A stretch of DNA of 64,000 nucleotides, from NCBI GenBank assembly GCA_019135865.1, contig JAGVVD010000019.1:124001-188000 (forward strand), in the 5' to 3' direction. The translations under genes and the position numbers were made by a program. This DNA comes from Elusimicrobiota bacterium (lineage in GTDB: Bacteria; Elusimicrobiota; Elusimicrobia; Elusimicrobiales; UBA9959). Position 1 is the first letter of the stretch; each line of letters opens with the position of its first letter. This document shows, in pieces, positions 35,846-44,140 of the stretch. The notes under the pieces were generated by a model that worked only from the letters and a program-made list of their open reading frames with translations, searched no databases and was not told the origin of the DNA.

Positions 35846-36568
35846 ATGAAAAAGATAATACCTGTCATACTGATAGCGGCGGTCGCCGCCGGGATATTCC
35901 TGAAAACGCGCGGCGGCGGGGAATTCCGCTATGCCGGGACCATAGAGGCCACGGAGACCGACCTTTCGGCCCGCGTCGGGGGCGTGATAGAACGCTACGG
36001 CGCGAAGGAGGGGGAGGCCGTTAAGAAAGGACAGCTTATAGCCGCCCTCGATTGCGCCGACCTGCGGCTGGCCGCCGGCATAGCCGCCAGCGATTTCGAG
36101 CGGGCCGAAGAGCTTTACAAGGCTGGTTCGGTGTCGCGCGAGAATTACGACCGCCTCAAATACAGGCGCGACGACACGGCGCTCAAGGCCGGCTGGTGCT
36201 CCGTGAAGTCCCCCGTGGACGGCAGGCTGCTTTACACCTACCGCGAGCCCGGCGAACTGGTCGCCCCCGGCACGCGGCTGGCCACCGTGGCCGACCTCTC
36301 CGAGGTCTGGGCCTATATCTATGTGCCGCACGACGAGCTCGTTAAGCTCTCCCACGGCCTGGAAGTGAAGGGTTATCTGCCCGAAGCCGGCGATAAGGAA
36401 CTGCCGGGCCGCGTCTCCGTCATCTACCCGGAGGCGGAGTTCACGCCCAAGAACGTGCAGACCCGCGAGGAGCGCACGCGGCTGGTCTACGCCGTGAAGG
36501 TGTCGTTCCCCAATCCCGACGGCCTGCTAAAGCCGGGCATGACGATAGAGGCCGTGCTGCCGGAGTAA
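35846..36568 (+). CDS. HlyD/YbhG-type periplasmic adaptor
   Basis: A 240-residue membrane-fusion protein, anchored by an N-terminal helix (IIPVILIAAVAAGIFLK). The biotinyl-lipoyl parts are split as usual (ARVGGVIERYGAKEGEAVKK and CSVKSPVDGRLLYTY). The hairpin between is short (about 60 residues), compared with about 330 residues in total for E. coli YbhG. It joins the inner-membrane ABC transporter to the TolC-type channel. Confidence 0.88.
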   Translation: MKKIIPVILIAAVAAGIFLKTRGGGEFRYAGTIEATETDLSARVGGVIERYGAKEGEAVKKGQLIAALDCADLRLAAGIAASDFERAEELYKAGSVSRENYDRLKYRRDDTALKAGWCSVKSPVDGRLLYTYREPGELVAPGTRLATVADLSEVWAYIYVPHDELVKLSHGLEVKGYLPEAGDKELPGRVSVIYPEAEFTPKNVQTREERTRLVYAVKVSFPNPDGLLKPGMTIEAVLPE

Positions 36569-36572
36569 GCCG

Positions 36573-37292
36573 ATGTTCTCCATACGGACGGAAAAACTCG
36601 CCAAGAGCTTCGGCGCCGTAAAAGCGCTCGACGGCGTCTCTTTCGATTTTTCCGCCGGACTTATACACGGGCTCATCGGTTCGGACGGTGCGGGCAAGAC
36701 CACTACGATGCGCCTTCTTGCCGGCCTGCTGCGCCCATCGTCCGGGAACGTGACCTATCACAGGGACGGGGAGGCGTCTTCCTTCGCCGAATTCCGTCCC
36801 GGGCTCGCCTATATGCCGCAGCAGGCGAGCCTCTACCCGGACCTTTCCGTCGCGGAACACCTGGAGTTCTTCCGCGACCTCTACCGCCTCGGGGACGATG
36901 TCTTCAGGCGGCGCTCGGAAGAACTGCTGGGCATAACCAGGCTGGGGAAGTTCAGGGACAGGCGCGCCGGGCAGCTTTCGGGCGGCATGTACAAGAAGCT
37001 GGGCCTGATGTGCGCGCTCCTGCAGAGCCCGTCGGCCCTGCTGCTCGACGAGCCGACCAACGGCGTGGATCCCATCAGCCGGCGCGAGTTCTGGGAACTG
37101 CTCTACTCGCAGTCGGGCTCCGGCATGCTGATAATAGTCTCCACCGCCTACATGGACGAGGCCGAGCGCTGCGCGCGGGTGCACCTGCTCGACGCCGGGC
37201 GGCTGCTGGCCGCCGGCGAGCCGCGCTCGCTGCTGCGGGAGCGCGGCGCGGCCGGCTTCGAGGAGATATTCATAAAGGGGGCGGCGCGATGA
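36573..37292 (+). CDS. ABC transporter ATPase 1 (YbhF N-half type)
   Basis: A 239-residue ATPase. Walker A is GSDGAGKTT, the signature is LSGGMYKKLGL, and Walker B is ALLLDEPTNGVD. The Walker A departs slightly from GxNGAGKTT (Ser-Asp). It resembles the N-terminal half of YbhF. Its stop overlaps the start of the second ATPase. The two probably form a heterodimer. Confidence 0.9.
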   Translation: MFSIRTEKLAKSFGAVKALDGVSFDFSAGLIHGLIGSDGAGKTTTMRLLAGLLRPSSGNVTYHRDGEASSFAEFRPGLAYMPQQASLYPDLSVAEHLEFFRDLYRLGDDVFRRRSEELLGITRLGKFRDRRAGQLSGGMYKKLGLMCALLQSPSALLLDEPTNGVDPISRREFWELLYSQSGSGMLIIVSTAYMDEAERCARVHLLDAGRLLAAGEPRSLLRERGAAGFEEIFIKGAAR

Positions 37293-38215
37293 ACGGCGGG
37301 CCGGCCCTGGAGGTCAGCGAGCTGACCATAAAGTTCGGCGATTTCACCGCCGTGGACCGCGTCTCTTTCAGCGTGGAGCGGGGGGAGATCTTCGGCTTCC
37401 TCGGGGCCAACGGGGCGGGCAAGACCACCACGATAAGGACGCTCTGCGGCCTGCTGGTGCCGACCTCCGGCTCGGCCAGGGTGGGCGGCCTCGATTTTTC
37501 CGACGGGGGAAAGGGCATAAAGAGCATGGTCGGCTACATGTCCCAGAAGTTCACGCTCTACAACGACCTGACCGTAGGGGAGAACCTGGATTTCGCCGCC
37601 GGCCTGCGCAAGCTCACGCCGGACTACGCCGCGCGCCGCAGGCGGGAGCTCTTCTCGCTGATAGCCTTCGACAGGCCGCTCTCGACGATGGTCGCCTCGC
37701 TGCCGGGCGGCGTGAAGCAGGAACTGGCCCTGGCGGCGGCGATGCTGCACGATCCCGCGATCGTCTTCCTGGACGAGCCGACGGCCGGCGTCTCGCCGGC
37801 CTCGCGCGCGCGCTTCTGGGAACTGATACGAAAAATAACGGCCCTGGGAAAGACGGTGCTGGTGACCACCCATTACATGGACGAGGCCGAGCAATGCGGC
37901 CGCATCGCCCTCATGCGCACGGGCAGGCTCATCGCCCTGGATTCCCCGGGCGGACTCAAGCGCGCGGCCTTCCCCGGCCCCATGGTGGAGCTCGATTTCG
38001 ACGGCCCGGCGCCGGCGGACGCCCTCGCCGGCCTGGAGAAGGCGCCCGGCCTGCTGGAGCTCTCGCCGCACGGCATGCGCTGGCACGCCGCCTTCCCGGA
38101 CGCGGCCGCGATGGAGGCCGCGCTGGCGGGACTGCCGCCGGGGACCGGGCGGCGGGAGATCCCGCCGTCGCTCGAGGACGTTTTCATACGGCTGGTGGAG
38201 GGGGCCGAAAGATGA
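37289..38215 (+). CDS. ABC transporter ATPase 2 (YbhF C-half type)
   Basis: A 308-residue ATPase. Walker A is GANGAGKTT; the signature reads LPGGVKQELAL rather than LSGGQ, so this site may be degenerate; Walker B is IVFLDEPTAGVSP. A C-terminal accessory domain follows. The start ATG at 37289 overlaps the previous stop; a longer frame upstream lies within the first ATPase gene. Confidence 0.9.
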   Translation: MNGGPALEVSELTIKFGDFTAVDRVSFSVERGEIFGFLGANGAGKTTTIRTLCGLLVPTSGSARVGGLDFSDGGKGIKSMVGYMSQKFTLYNDLTVGENLDFAAGLRKLTPDYAARRRRELFSLIAFDRPLSTMVASLPGGVKQELALAAAMLHDPAIVFLDEPTAGVSPASRARFWELIRKITALGKTVLVTTHYMDEAEQCGRIALMRTGRLIALDSPGGLKRAAFPGPMVELDFDGPAPADALAGLEKAPGLLELSPHGMRWHAAFPDAAAMEAALAGLPPGTGRREIPPSLEDVFIRLVEGAER

Positions 38216-39330
38216 CCTTCTTCGATCCCCGACGCGCCGCCGCCGTGGCCCGCAAGGAGGTCATGCATATCCTGCGCGACCCGTTCACGCTGGTCCTGGT
38301 GCTGGGCCTGCCGGTGGTGCTGGTGGTCTTCTTCGGCTTCGCCATAGATTTCGACGTGAAGAATCTTTCCCTGGGCGTTTACGACCGCGATAATACGCGC
38401 TATTCCAGGCAGGTGGCCTCCGTTTTCGGGAGTTCCGGCTATTTCCTGACGGAGGGAGCCGCCGGGCCCGCGCAGGCCGCGCGCGGCCTGGATTCCGGCC
38501 GCTACGCGGCGGCGCTGGTCATAGAGCCCGGCTTCGGGAGGGACCTGGGCCGCGGCGGGCCGGCCTCCGCGCAGTTCATAGTGGACGGCACCGACAATTC
38601 CAAGGCGCAGGCCGTGCTGGGCTACCTCCCCGGCATCACCGCGGCGGCGCTGCGCAAGACCGGCCGGCCGGCGCCCGCCGACCCGGCGCCGCTGGTTACA
38701 CGCTACATGTACAACCCCGAGCTCAACAGCCGCTGGTTCGTCATACCGGGGCTGGCCGTGATCATCATAGGCCTGCTCTCCATCCTCATGACCGCGCTGA
38801 CCGTCGCGCGCGAATGGGAGAACGGCTCAATGGAGCTGCTGCTCTCCACGCCGCTGCGCCCCGCCGAGATAATCGCCGGCAAGATCGCCCCCTATGTCGC
38901 CCTCGTGCTTGCCGGCGTCTTCTTCGTCAACATGGTCGCGCGCTTCGGCTTCGGCGTGCCCTTCCGCGGCAGCCACGCGCTTTTCCTCTCGGGCACGCTG
39001 CTCTTCGCGCTGGCCTGCCTGTCGCAGGGCATAGTCATCTCCGTGGCGACGCGCCAGCAGCAGCTGGCCATGCAGTTCTCGATGATCAGCGGCCTGCTGC
39101 CGTCGCTGCTCCTGTCCGGGTTCATCTTCCCGGTCGAGAGCATGCCCGCCTTCTTCCGCTATTTCACGATGATACTCTCGCCGCGCTGGTTCATGGAGGC
39201 CGCCCGCGGCATAACCATACGCGGCGCCGGCGCGGCCGACCTGGCCCTGCCGCTGCTGGCGCTGGCCGCTCTCTGCCTGCTGCTGCTGTCGGCGGCTTTT
39301 AAAAAGTTCAAGACGGACCTGGAGCCATGA
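38212..39330 (+). CDS. ABC-2 type permease 1 (YbhS/YbhR-like)
   Basis: A 372-residue inner-membrane protein. One helix near the N-terminus is followed by a periplasmic domain of about 140 residues, then five helices with ALTVAREWENGSMELLLSTP and the late LLLSGFIFPVESMPAFFRYF, all typical of ABC2_membrane_3 permeases. It overlaps its neighbours by four bases on each side. Confidence 0.9.
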   Translation: MTFFDPRRAAAVARKEVMHILRDPFTLVLVLGLPVVLVVFFGFAIDFDVKNLSLGVYDRDNTRYSRQVASVFGSSGYFLTEGAAGPAQAARGLDSGRYAAALVIEPGFGRDLGRGGPASAQFIVDGTDNSKAQAVLGYLPGITAAALRKTGRPAPADPAPLVTRYMYNPELNSRWFVIPGLAVIIIGLLSILMTALTVAREWENGSMELLLSTPLRPAEIIAGKIAPYVALVLAGVFFVNMVARFGFGVPFRGSHALFLSGTLLFALACLSQGIVISVATRQQQLAMQFSMISGLLPSLLLSGFIFPVESMPAFFRYFTMILSPRWFMEAARGITIRGAGAADLALPLLALAALCLLLLSAAFKKFKTDLEP

Positions 39331-40427
39331 AAAGGACGCTGCTCGCCTTCATACGCAAGGAATTCGCGCAGGTCCTTCGGGACCCGCGGATGAAGATGAT
39401 GCTTTTCGTCATGCCGATGATAGAGATGACGGTCTTCGGCCTGGCGCTTTCCAGCGAGATAAAGAACATCCGGCTGGCCTCGGTGCACGCTCCTTCCGAC
39501 TCCGCCGCGCGGCGGCTGACGGAGCGCTTCACCTCCTCCGGCTGGTTCCTCCCCGTCGCCGCGGAAGGGCGGGCCCCTTCGGACCTGATAGTATCCGGCG
39601 CCGCCGACGCCGTGCTCGTCTTCCCCGCGGAGGGCTTCGCCCGCGCCGCCTCGCGCGGCCGGGGCGGCGTGCAGCTGCTGGTGGACGCCACCAGCGTCAC
39701 GCGGGCCCGCAGCGTAGAGGCCTACGCCCGGGCCGTCTTCTCGGCGCACGCCGCCGCTTCGGCCGGCCTGCCGCGCGCCGCGGCCCCGTTCTCTTTCGAC
39801 GTCAGGGTGATCTACAACCCGGAGATGGAATCCCCGGTCTTCATGGTGCCCGGCGTGATGGGCATGATAGTCTGCCTGGTGACGATAATACTCACCAGCA
39901 TGTCGCTGACCCGCGAGCGGGAAATGGGCACTTTCGAGACCATAATCTCGGCCCCGCTCGAGAACCGCGAGATACTGCTGGGCAAGACCGTGCCCTACAT
40001 CGTCCTGGGCCTGGTGAACGCGGCCATAGTGATAGCGGCGGGCTACCTGATCTTCGGCGTGCCGGTGAAAGGGGCGCTCTGGCGGCTCGCCGCGGCGGCC
40101 CTGGCCTTCGTCGTCACCACGGTCAGCGTCGGCACCCTTATCTCCACCGTGTCGCGGAACCAGCAGCAGGCGATGATGGGGGGCTTCATCTTCCTGTTCC
40201 CGGCCGTGCTGATGAGCGGCATAATGTACCCGGTCGAGAACATGCCGGGCCTGTTGAAGACCGTGGTTTACATCAACCCTCTTTATTACTTCACGACGCT
40301 GTTGCGCAATATCCTGCTCAAGGGCGGCGACCCGGGTGTCTTCGCCTTCGATACGGCGGCGCTGGTCCTGATGGCCGCGGCCACCGGCACGCTGGCCTAT
40401 AAGAGATTCAGGCAGACGTTGAATTGA
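39327..40427 (+). CDS. ABC-2 type permease 2 (YbhS/YbhR-like)
   Basis: A 366-residue paralogue of the preceding permease with the same layout: N-terminal helix, periplasmic domain, then helices with SMSLTREREMGTFETIISAP and LMSGIMYPVENMPGLLKTVV. With permease 1 it forms the membrane half of the pump. The operon continues with the DUF6448 gene 14 bases later. Confidence 0.9.
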   Translation: MKRTLLAFIRKEFAQVLRDPRMKMMLFVMPMIEMTVFGLALSSEIKNIRLASVHAPSDSAARRLTERFTSSGWFLPVAAEGRAPSDLIVSGAADAVLVFPAEGFARAASRGRGGVQLLVDATSVTRARSVEAYARAVFSAHAAASAGLPRAAAPFSFDVRVIYNPEMESPVFMVPGVMGMIVCLVTIILTSMSLTREREMGTFETIISAPLENREILLGKTVPYIVLGLVNAAIVIAAGYLIFGVPVKGALWRLAAAALAFVVTTVSVGTLISTVSRNQQQAMMGGFIFLFPAVLMSGIMYPVENMPGLLKTVVYINPLYYFTTLLRNILLKGGDPGVFAFDTAALVLMAAATGTLAYKRFRQTLN

Positions 40428-40441
40428 TATAAGGAGGGTAC

Positions 40442-41038
40442 ATGAAAAGAACGATGATAGCGGCGGTACTGGCGATATTCGCGGTATCCGTGGCGGAGGC
40501 GCATTGCGACTCGCTGGACGGGCCGGTGATAATGGCGGCCAGGGCCGCGCTCGGGAGCGGCAAGCCGGACGGCGTGCTGGCCTGGGTGCAGCCGGCCGAC
40601 GAGGCGGCGATAAGGGACGCCTTCTCTAAGACGCTGGAGGTGCGCAAGCTGGGGCCGAAAGCGGCGGCGCTCGCCGATACCTGGTTCTTTGAGACGCTGG
40701 TGCGCGTGCACCGCGCCGGAGAGGGCGCGCCGTACACCGGCCTCAAGCCGGCCGGCTCGGCGGAGGAGATAGTGAAGAAGCTGGACGCTTCGGTGGAAAA
40801 GGGCGATATAAAGGAACTGGCGGCCATGATAGCGTCCCACGCCGAGCGGTCCATAGGCGGCAAGTTCGGGCATGTCATGGAGCTTAAAAAGACGGCCGGC
40901 CAGAGCGTGGAGAAGGGCCGCGAGTACGTGGCGGCCTACGTGGAGTTCATGCATTACGTGGAGGGAGTGAAGAACGCCGTGCACGGGGGCGCGCATCACG
41001 GCAAGGCGGAGGAAAAACCGGCCGCGCACAAGCACTGA
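40442..41038 (+). CDS. DUF6448-family exported protein
   Basis: A 198-residue protein with a signal peptide (KRTMIAAVLAIFAVSVAEA) and then HCDSLDGPVIMAARAALGSG, FFETLVRVHRAGEGAPYTGL and YVAAYVEFMHYVEGVKNAV, which define DUF6448. The mature N-terminus begins with His-Cys and the C-terminus is His-rich (HGGAHHGK ... HKH), suggesting metal binding. Function unknown. Last gene of the efflux operon; a TATACT box for the cupin gene follows. Confidence 0.85.
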   Translation: MKRTMIAAVLAIFAVSVAEAHCDSLDGPVIMAARAALGSGKPDGVLAWVQPADEAAIRDAFSKTLEVRKLGPKAAALADTWFFETLVRVHRAGEGAPYTGLKPAGSAEEIVKKLDASVEKGDIKELAAMIASHAERSIGGKFGHVMELKKTAGQSVEKGREYVAAYVEFMHYVEGVKNAVHGGAHHGKAEEKPAAHKH

Positions 41039-41099
41039 GCCGCGGCCGGCCGCCGGCACGCAAGAATTAAGTATACTGTCCCCGGAATAAGGAGGAGAT

Positions 41100-41441
41100 A
41101 TGTTCAAGAAGGAAAACAGCAAGGAAGACATCAGGGGCAAGGCCCTCAAAGCCAAGGACCTGGTCGGTTACGACAAGGGCGCGGTGGTCAGCCGCACGAT
41201 AATCGACAAGAAGACGGGCACCGTCACTATCTTCTCGTTCGACAAGGGCCAGGGGCTCTCGGAGCACACGGCGCCTTTCGACGCGATGGTACAGATACTC
41301 GACGGCGAGGCCGAGATAACCATCTCCGGCAAGCCGCGCCGCGTGAAGGCCGGCGAGTTCATCATCATGCCGGCGCACAAGCCTCACGCGCTCAAGGCCG
41401 TCAAGCGCTACAAGATGGCGCTCATAATGATAAAGGCCTGA
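41100..41441 (+). CDS. Cupin-domain protein
   Basis: A 113-residue single-cupin protein: SEHTAPFDAMVQILDGEAEI and PRRVKAGEFIIMPAHKPHAL give the two cupin motifs with candidate metal-binding His and Glu/Asp residues. Activity unknown. It has a TATACT box near 41071 and SD GGAGGAG, and is the first gene of a three-gene unit with DUF438 and DUF1858 genes. Confidence 0.88.
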   Translation: MFKKENSKEDIRGKALKAKDLVGYDKGAVVSRTIIDKKTGTVTIFSFDKGQGLSEHTAPFDAMVQILDGEAEITISGKPRRVKAGEFIIMPAHKPHALKAVKRYKMALIMIKA

Positions 41442-41450
41442 GGGGGGAAC

Positions 41451-42602
41451 ATGGGCGGGACGCCGGACAGGAAAAGGATACTCAAGGACATACTCGCGGA
41501 ACTTCATAAAGGCCTGCCGCTGGAAGAGGCCAAAAGGAAATTCGAGGCCGAGATAGGCAATGTCACCTCCAAGGAGATCTTCGAGCTGGAACAGTCGCTG
41601 ATAGACGACGGGGTGCCGCCGGAGGAGATAAAGCGCTTCTGCAACGTGCACGCGCTGCTTTTCCAGAAGGACCTGGAGAAGACCATGTCCGACCCGGAGG
41701 ACCCGGGTCATCCCGTCGCGCTGTTCAAGGCCGAGAACGCCGAGATAAAGCGCCGCGTCGATTCCGCCAGGGCGCTGCTTCCGGGCCTCAAGGACGGCAC
41801 CGGCGCCGACTGGGTGAAGAACATCCTGGAGGAGCTGCGCGCGGTCATAAAGCATTACGAGCGCAAGGAACAGCTGCTTTTCCCTTACCTCGAGAAGGCC
41901 GGCTTCTACGGCCCCTCCAAGGTGATGTGGGGCAAGCATGACGAGGTGCGCGGGCTCTTCAAGAAGGCCTTCGCCGCCGGCCCGGACGAATTCCCGGCCG
42001 CCGCGGCGGCCCTGCTGGAAGAGCTGGACGGCATGATCTTCAAGGAAGAGAGCATACTCTTCCCGACGGCGCTGGAGAAGCTCAAGCCCGCCGATTGGGC
42101 GGAGATCTTCCGCGAGAGCTCGCAGGCGGGCTATATCTTCATAGAGCCGCCGGCCGCCATGGCCGAGGCGCTCGATATAGCCGCCAATACCGGCGTGGCC
42201 GGCGGCGTGGTCAACCTCCCCAGCGGGAATATGAAGCTGGACCACCTGGTCGCCCTGCTCGACACCCTGCCGGTGGACCTGACCTTCGTGGACGCCGACG
42301 ATACAGTGCGGTATTTCTCCGAGGGGAAGGACCGCGTCTTCCTGCGCGCCCGCTCCATCATCGGCCGCAAGGTGCAGAACTGCCACCCGCCGCAGAGCCT
42401 GGGCGCGGTACAGAAGATCGTGGACGCCTTCCGGGCCGGGACGAAGGACTCGGAGGAGTTCTGGATAAACATGCGGGGACGCGTCATACACATACGCTAT
42501 TTCGCCCTGCGCGGTCCCGCGAAAGAATACCTGGGCGCGCTCGAAGTGACCCAGGACATAACGGACATACAGAAAATAAAAGGCGAAAGGAGGCTGGCCT
42601 GA
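41451..42602 (+). CDS. DUF438 protein with hemerythrin-like and PAS domains
   Basis: A 383-residue protein. Residues 8-75 are DUF438 (LKDILAELHKGLPLEEAKRK). Residues 85-225 are hemerythrin-like, with candidate iron ligands in HPVALFKAENAEI, VIKHYERKEQLLFPYLEK, KHDEVRGLF and EEESILFPTALE-like stretches. Residues about 255-375 are a PAS_10 domain (DTLPVDLTFVDADDTVRYFS, with NCHPPQS). Such proteins are thought to sense oxygen, NO or redox state. It is likely co-expressed with the cupin and DUF1858 genes. Confidence 0.9.
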   Translation: MGGTPDRKRILKDILAELHKGLPLEEAKRKFEAEIGNVTSKEIFELEQSLIDDGVPPEEIKRFCNVHALLFQKDLEKTMSDPEDPGHPVALFKAENAEIKRRVDSARALLPGLKDGTGADWVKNILEELRAVIKHYERKEQLLFPYLEKAGFYGPSKVMWGKHDEVRGLFKKAFAAGPDEFPAAAAALLEELDGMIFKEESILFPTALEKLKPADWAEIFRESSQAGYIFIEPPAAMAEALDIAANTGVAGGVVNLPSGNMKLDHLVALLDTLPVDLTFVDADDTVRYFSEGKDRVFLRARSIIGRKVQNCHPPQSLGAVQKIVDAFRAGTKDSEEFWINMRGRVIHIRYFALRGPAKEYLGALEVTQDITDIQKIKGERRLA

Positions 42603-42604
42603 TC

Positions 42605-42835
42605 ATGGAACCCAAGATAATAGACCTGGACAGGACGCTCTACGACCTGACGACCGAGCGCCCCGAGCTCATAGACATACTCTTCGAGCTCGGCTTCATG
42701 GGGGTGAAGAACCCGGTGATGCGCGAGACCCACGGGAAGCAGATGACGGTGCGCGCCGGCTGCGGGCATCTGGGCATCGACCTCGCGAAGGTTAAGTCGG
42801 TCCTGGAGTCGAAAGGCTTCGAGGTAAAAGGCTGA
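42605..42835 (+). CDS. DUF1858-domain protein
   Basis: A 76-residue protein matching DUF1858: IIDLDRTLYDLTTERPELID, ILFELGFMGVKNPVMRET, and the GCGHLGIDL segment. This small domain often occurs with DUF438/hemerythrin proteins, as here. It starts two bases after the upstream stop. Function unknown. Confidence 0.88.
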   Translation: MEPKIIDLDRTLYDLTTERPELIDILFELGFMGVKNPVMRETHGKQMTVRAGCGHLGIDLAKVKSVLESKGFEVKG

Positions 42836-42863
42836 TCCCTCCGCTCTATCCCGCGCGGAAAGA

Positions 42864-42891
42864 AAAAGCCCCGGCGCAGGCCGGGGCTTTT
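42864..42891. terminator. Bidirectional terminator
   Basis: AAAAGCCCCGGC-GCAG-GCCGGGGCTTTT. It serves the cupin-DUF438-DUF1858 unit and possibly transcripts from the other strand. Confidence 0.9.
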
Positions 42892-42903
42892 CATCGTATA
42901 TCG

Positions 42904-43022
42904 CCGCGTTTCAGAGAGGGAGTACCGCCTGCGGGCAGGGGAGGACCGGCCGGTCCTCCCAGGGGGAAGGGCGTTGCGCGGGCTGCTCATGCGAGGAGCC
43001 GCCGGAGCACTTGGAAACGCGG
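42904..43022. ncRNA. Candidate structured RNA or element of unknown kind
   Basis: A 9-bp stem (CCGCGTTTC 42904-42912 with GAAACGCGG 43014-43022) encloses three hairpins: GCC/GGC near 42926-42936, a perfect 22-base palindrome at 42939-42960 (11-bp arms starting GGGAGGACCGG), and GGCTgCTC-ATGC-GAGgAGCC at 42981-43000. The layout is a four-way junction. No promoter is obvious on either strand and the strand is unknown. The rest of this gap (to 43091) holds nothing I recognise. Confidence 0.35.
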
Positions 43023-43091
43023 GTATCGCTGTTTAGCGCTTTAAAGAAGCAGACCTCGAGGCCTTTCTATTCGGAGACGCTTCAGCGAGAG

Positions 43092-43868
43092 TCAGGAGCC
43101 GGAGCGTTTCATCGCGGCTTCCTGATAGGTTTCCCACATTTCCCGCAGCGTCACGGCCGATATCAGCAGGCGGTCCAGCGCCTCGAACGAAAGTTCTCCG
43201 CGCAGGGTCTGTTCCTCCCAGCGGGCCAGGTCTTCTTTGCGCTCCGCGGTAAATGTTTCCCATTCGCGGCGGAGCTTCTCCGTCCTCAGTTCGGGAGTGA
43301 CGAAAGCGTACAGCCAGGGAAGACTTTTCCTGAGGGAGGACATTCTGGCGTCCAGCTCGCCGGACGCGTATTCCAGGTCCCGGCCGCCCCAGTAGGTGAA
43401 ATTCGGGGCGCCGGCTATCAGGGCGGCGGCTTCCCGGAGTTCCCCGGCCCTCTTGCGCATTTTGACGCTTTCAAGGAACGCTTCCCTGCCGTTCCTGCGG
43501 TGGATGCCGTCTTCCAACAGGCTGAGGTGCGCGATCAGCGCCTCGGAAAGAGCGGTCACGCGGGCGGTATAACCGCCGGGGGCTTTGTGCGGTGAGTTCA
43601 TCTCCTCCAGGCCCCTGAGCGACAGCGCCATGCTCTTGACCGACATCACCGTCATTCTGGCCAGCAGCATGTGCTGGTCCGGTATGAGCGCCTCTTCGCC
43701 GGGTGCGCGGGAGGGTTCCGCCGTCGCTGCGGGTACGACCGCGGCCGGCGCGCCAGTGAAGGACGCGAGATCCTGCGAGGGAAGATCGAAGACCGGGGCG
43801 GCGAAAAGCCCGCCGGAAGGGATCAATATGGCCGCGAACATGGTCGCTGAGAGTGTCGTTCTTTTCAT
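43092..43868 (-). CDS. Exported protein of unknown function
   Basis: A 258-residue protein with a signal peptide (KRTTLSATMFAAILIPSGGL, cut after LFA). The mature part is a short Ala/Pro-rich stretch followed by mostly helical sequence (SVKSMALSLRGLEEM ... YASGELDARMSSLRKSLPWL). No family recognised. The start at 43868 has AAGGAG eight bases upstream; a longer frame is rejected because it has no SD and would hide the signal peptide. Confidence 0.65.
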   Translation of the reverse strand: MKRTTLSATMFAAILIPSGGLFAAPVFDLPSQDLASFTGAPAAVVPAATAEPSRAPGEEALIPDQHMLLARMTVMSVKSMALSLRGLEEMNSPHKAPGGYTARVTALSEALIAHLSLLEDGIHRRNGREAFLESVKMRKRAGELREAAALIAGAPNFTYWGGRDLEYASGELDARMSSLRKSLPWLYAFVTPELRTEKLRREWETFTAERKEDLARWEEQTLRGELSFEALDRLLISAVTLREMWETYQEAAMKRSGS

Positions 43869-44140
43869 TCTTGCTCCTTGCCGGAATGGTCGATACGTGC
43901 ATTGGACCGCATATACAGTATCGCTCATTAGGAGAAACTCCACATGGGGCGCAGGACCCGGGGATCCCGGAAAAAAAGACCTATCCCCGGCTGGGCACTC
44001 CTTTTCATCCCGCTCTCAGGGCCTTGACATGAACGCGTACACTGTTAGAATATACGGGTAATGGCTTCATGGGTCCGCGCATTTTAACGGTTCGCTTATC
44101 CCCGCCCCTTTCGCGGAGCGCGGGGATATTTTTTTCAGTG

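Noticed and set aside
42904-43022. 4.5S/SRP RNA, T-box or SAM riboswitch in the folded intergenic region
   Set aside because: The conserved SRP loop motifs and the T-box and SAM-I core motifs are absent, and no suitable downstream gene exists.
44069-44140. Earlier start for the serine hydrolase
   Set aside because: It would put 24 residues before a clear signal peptide.
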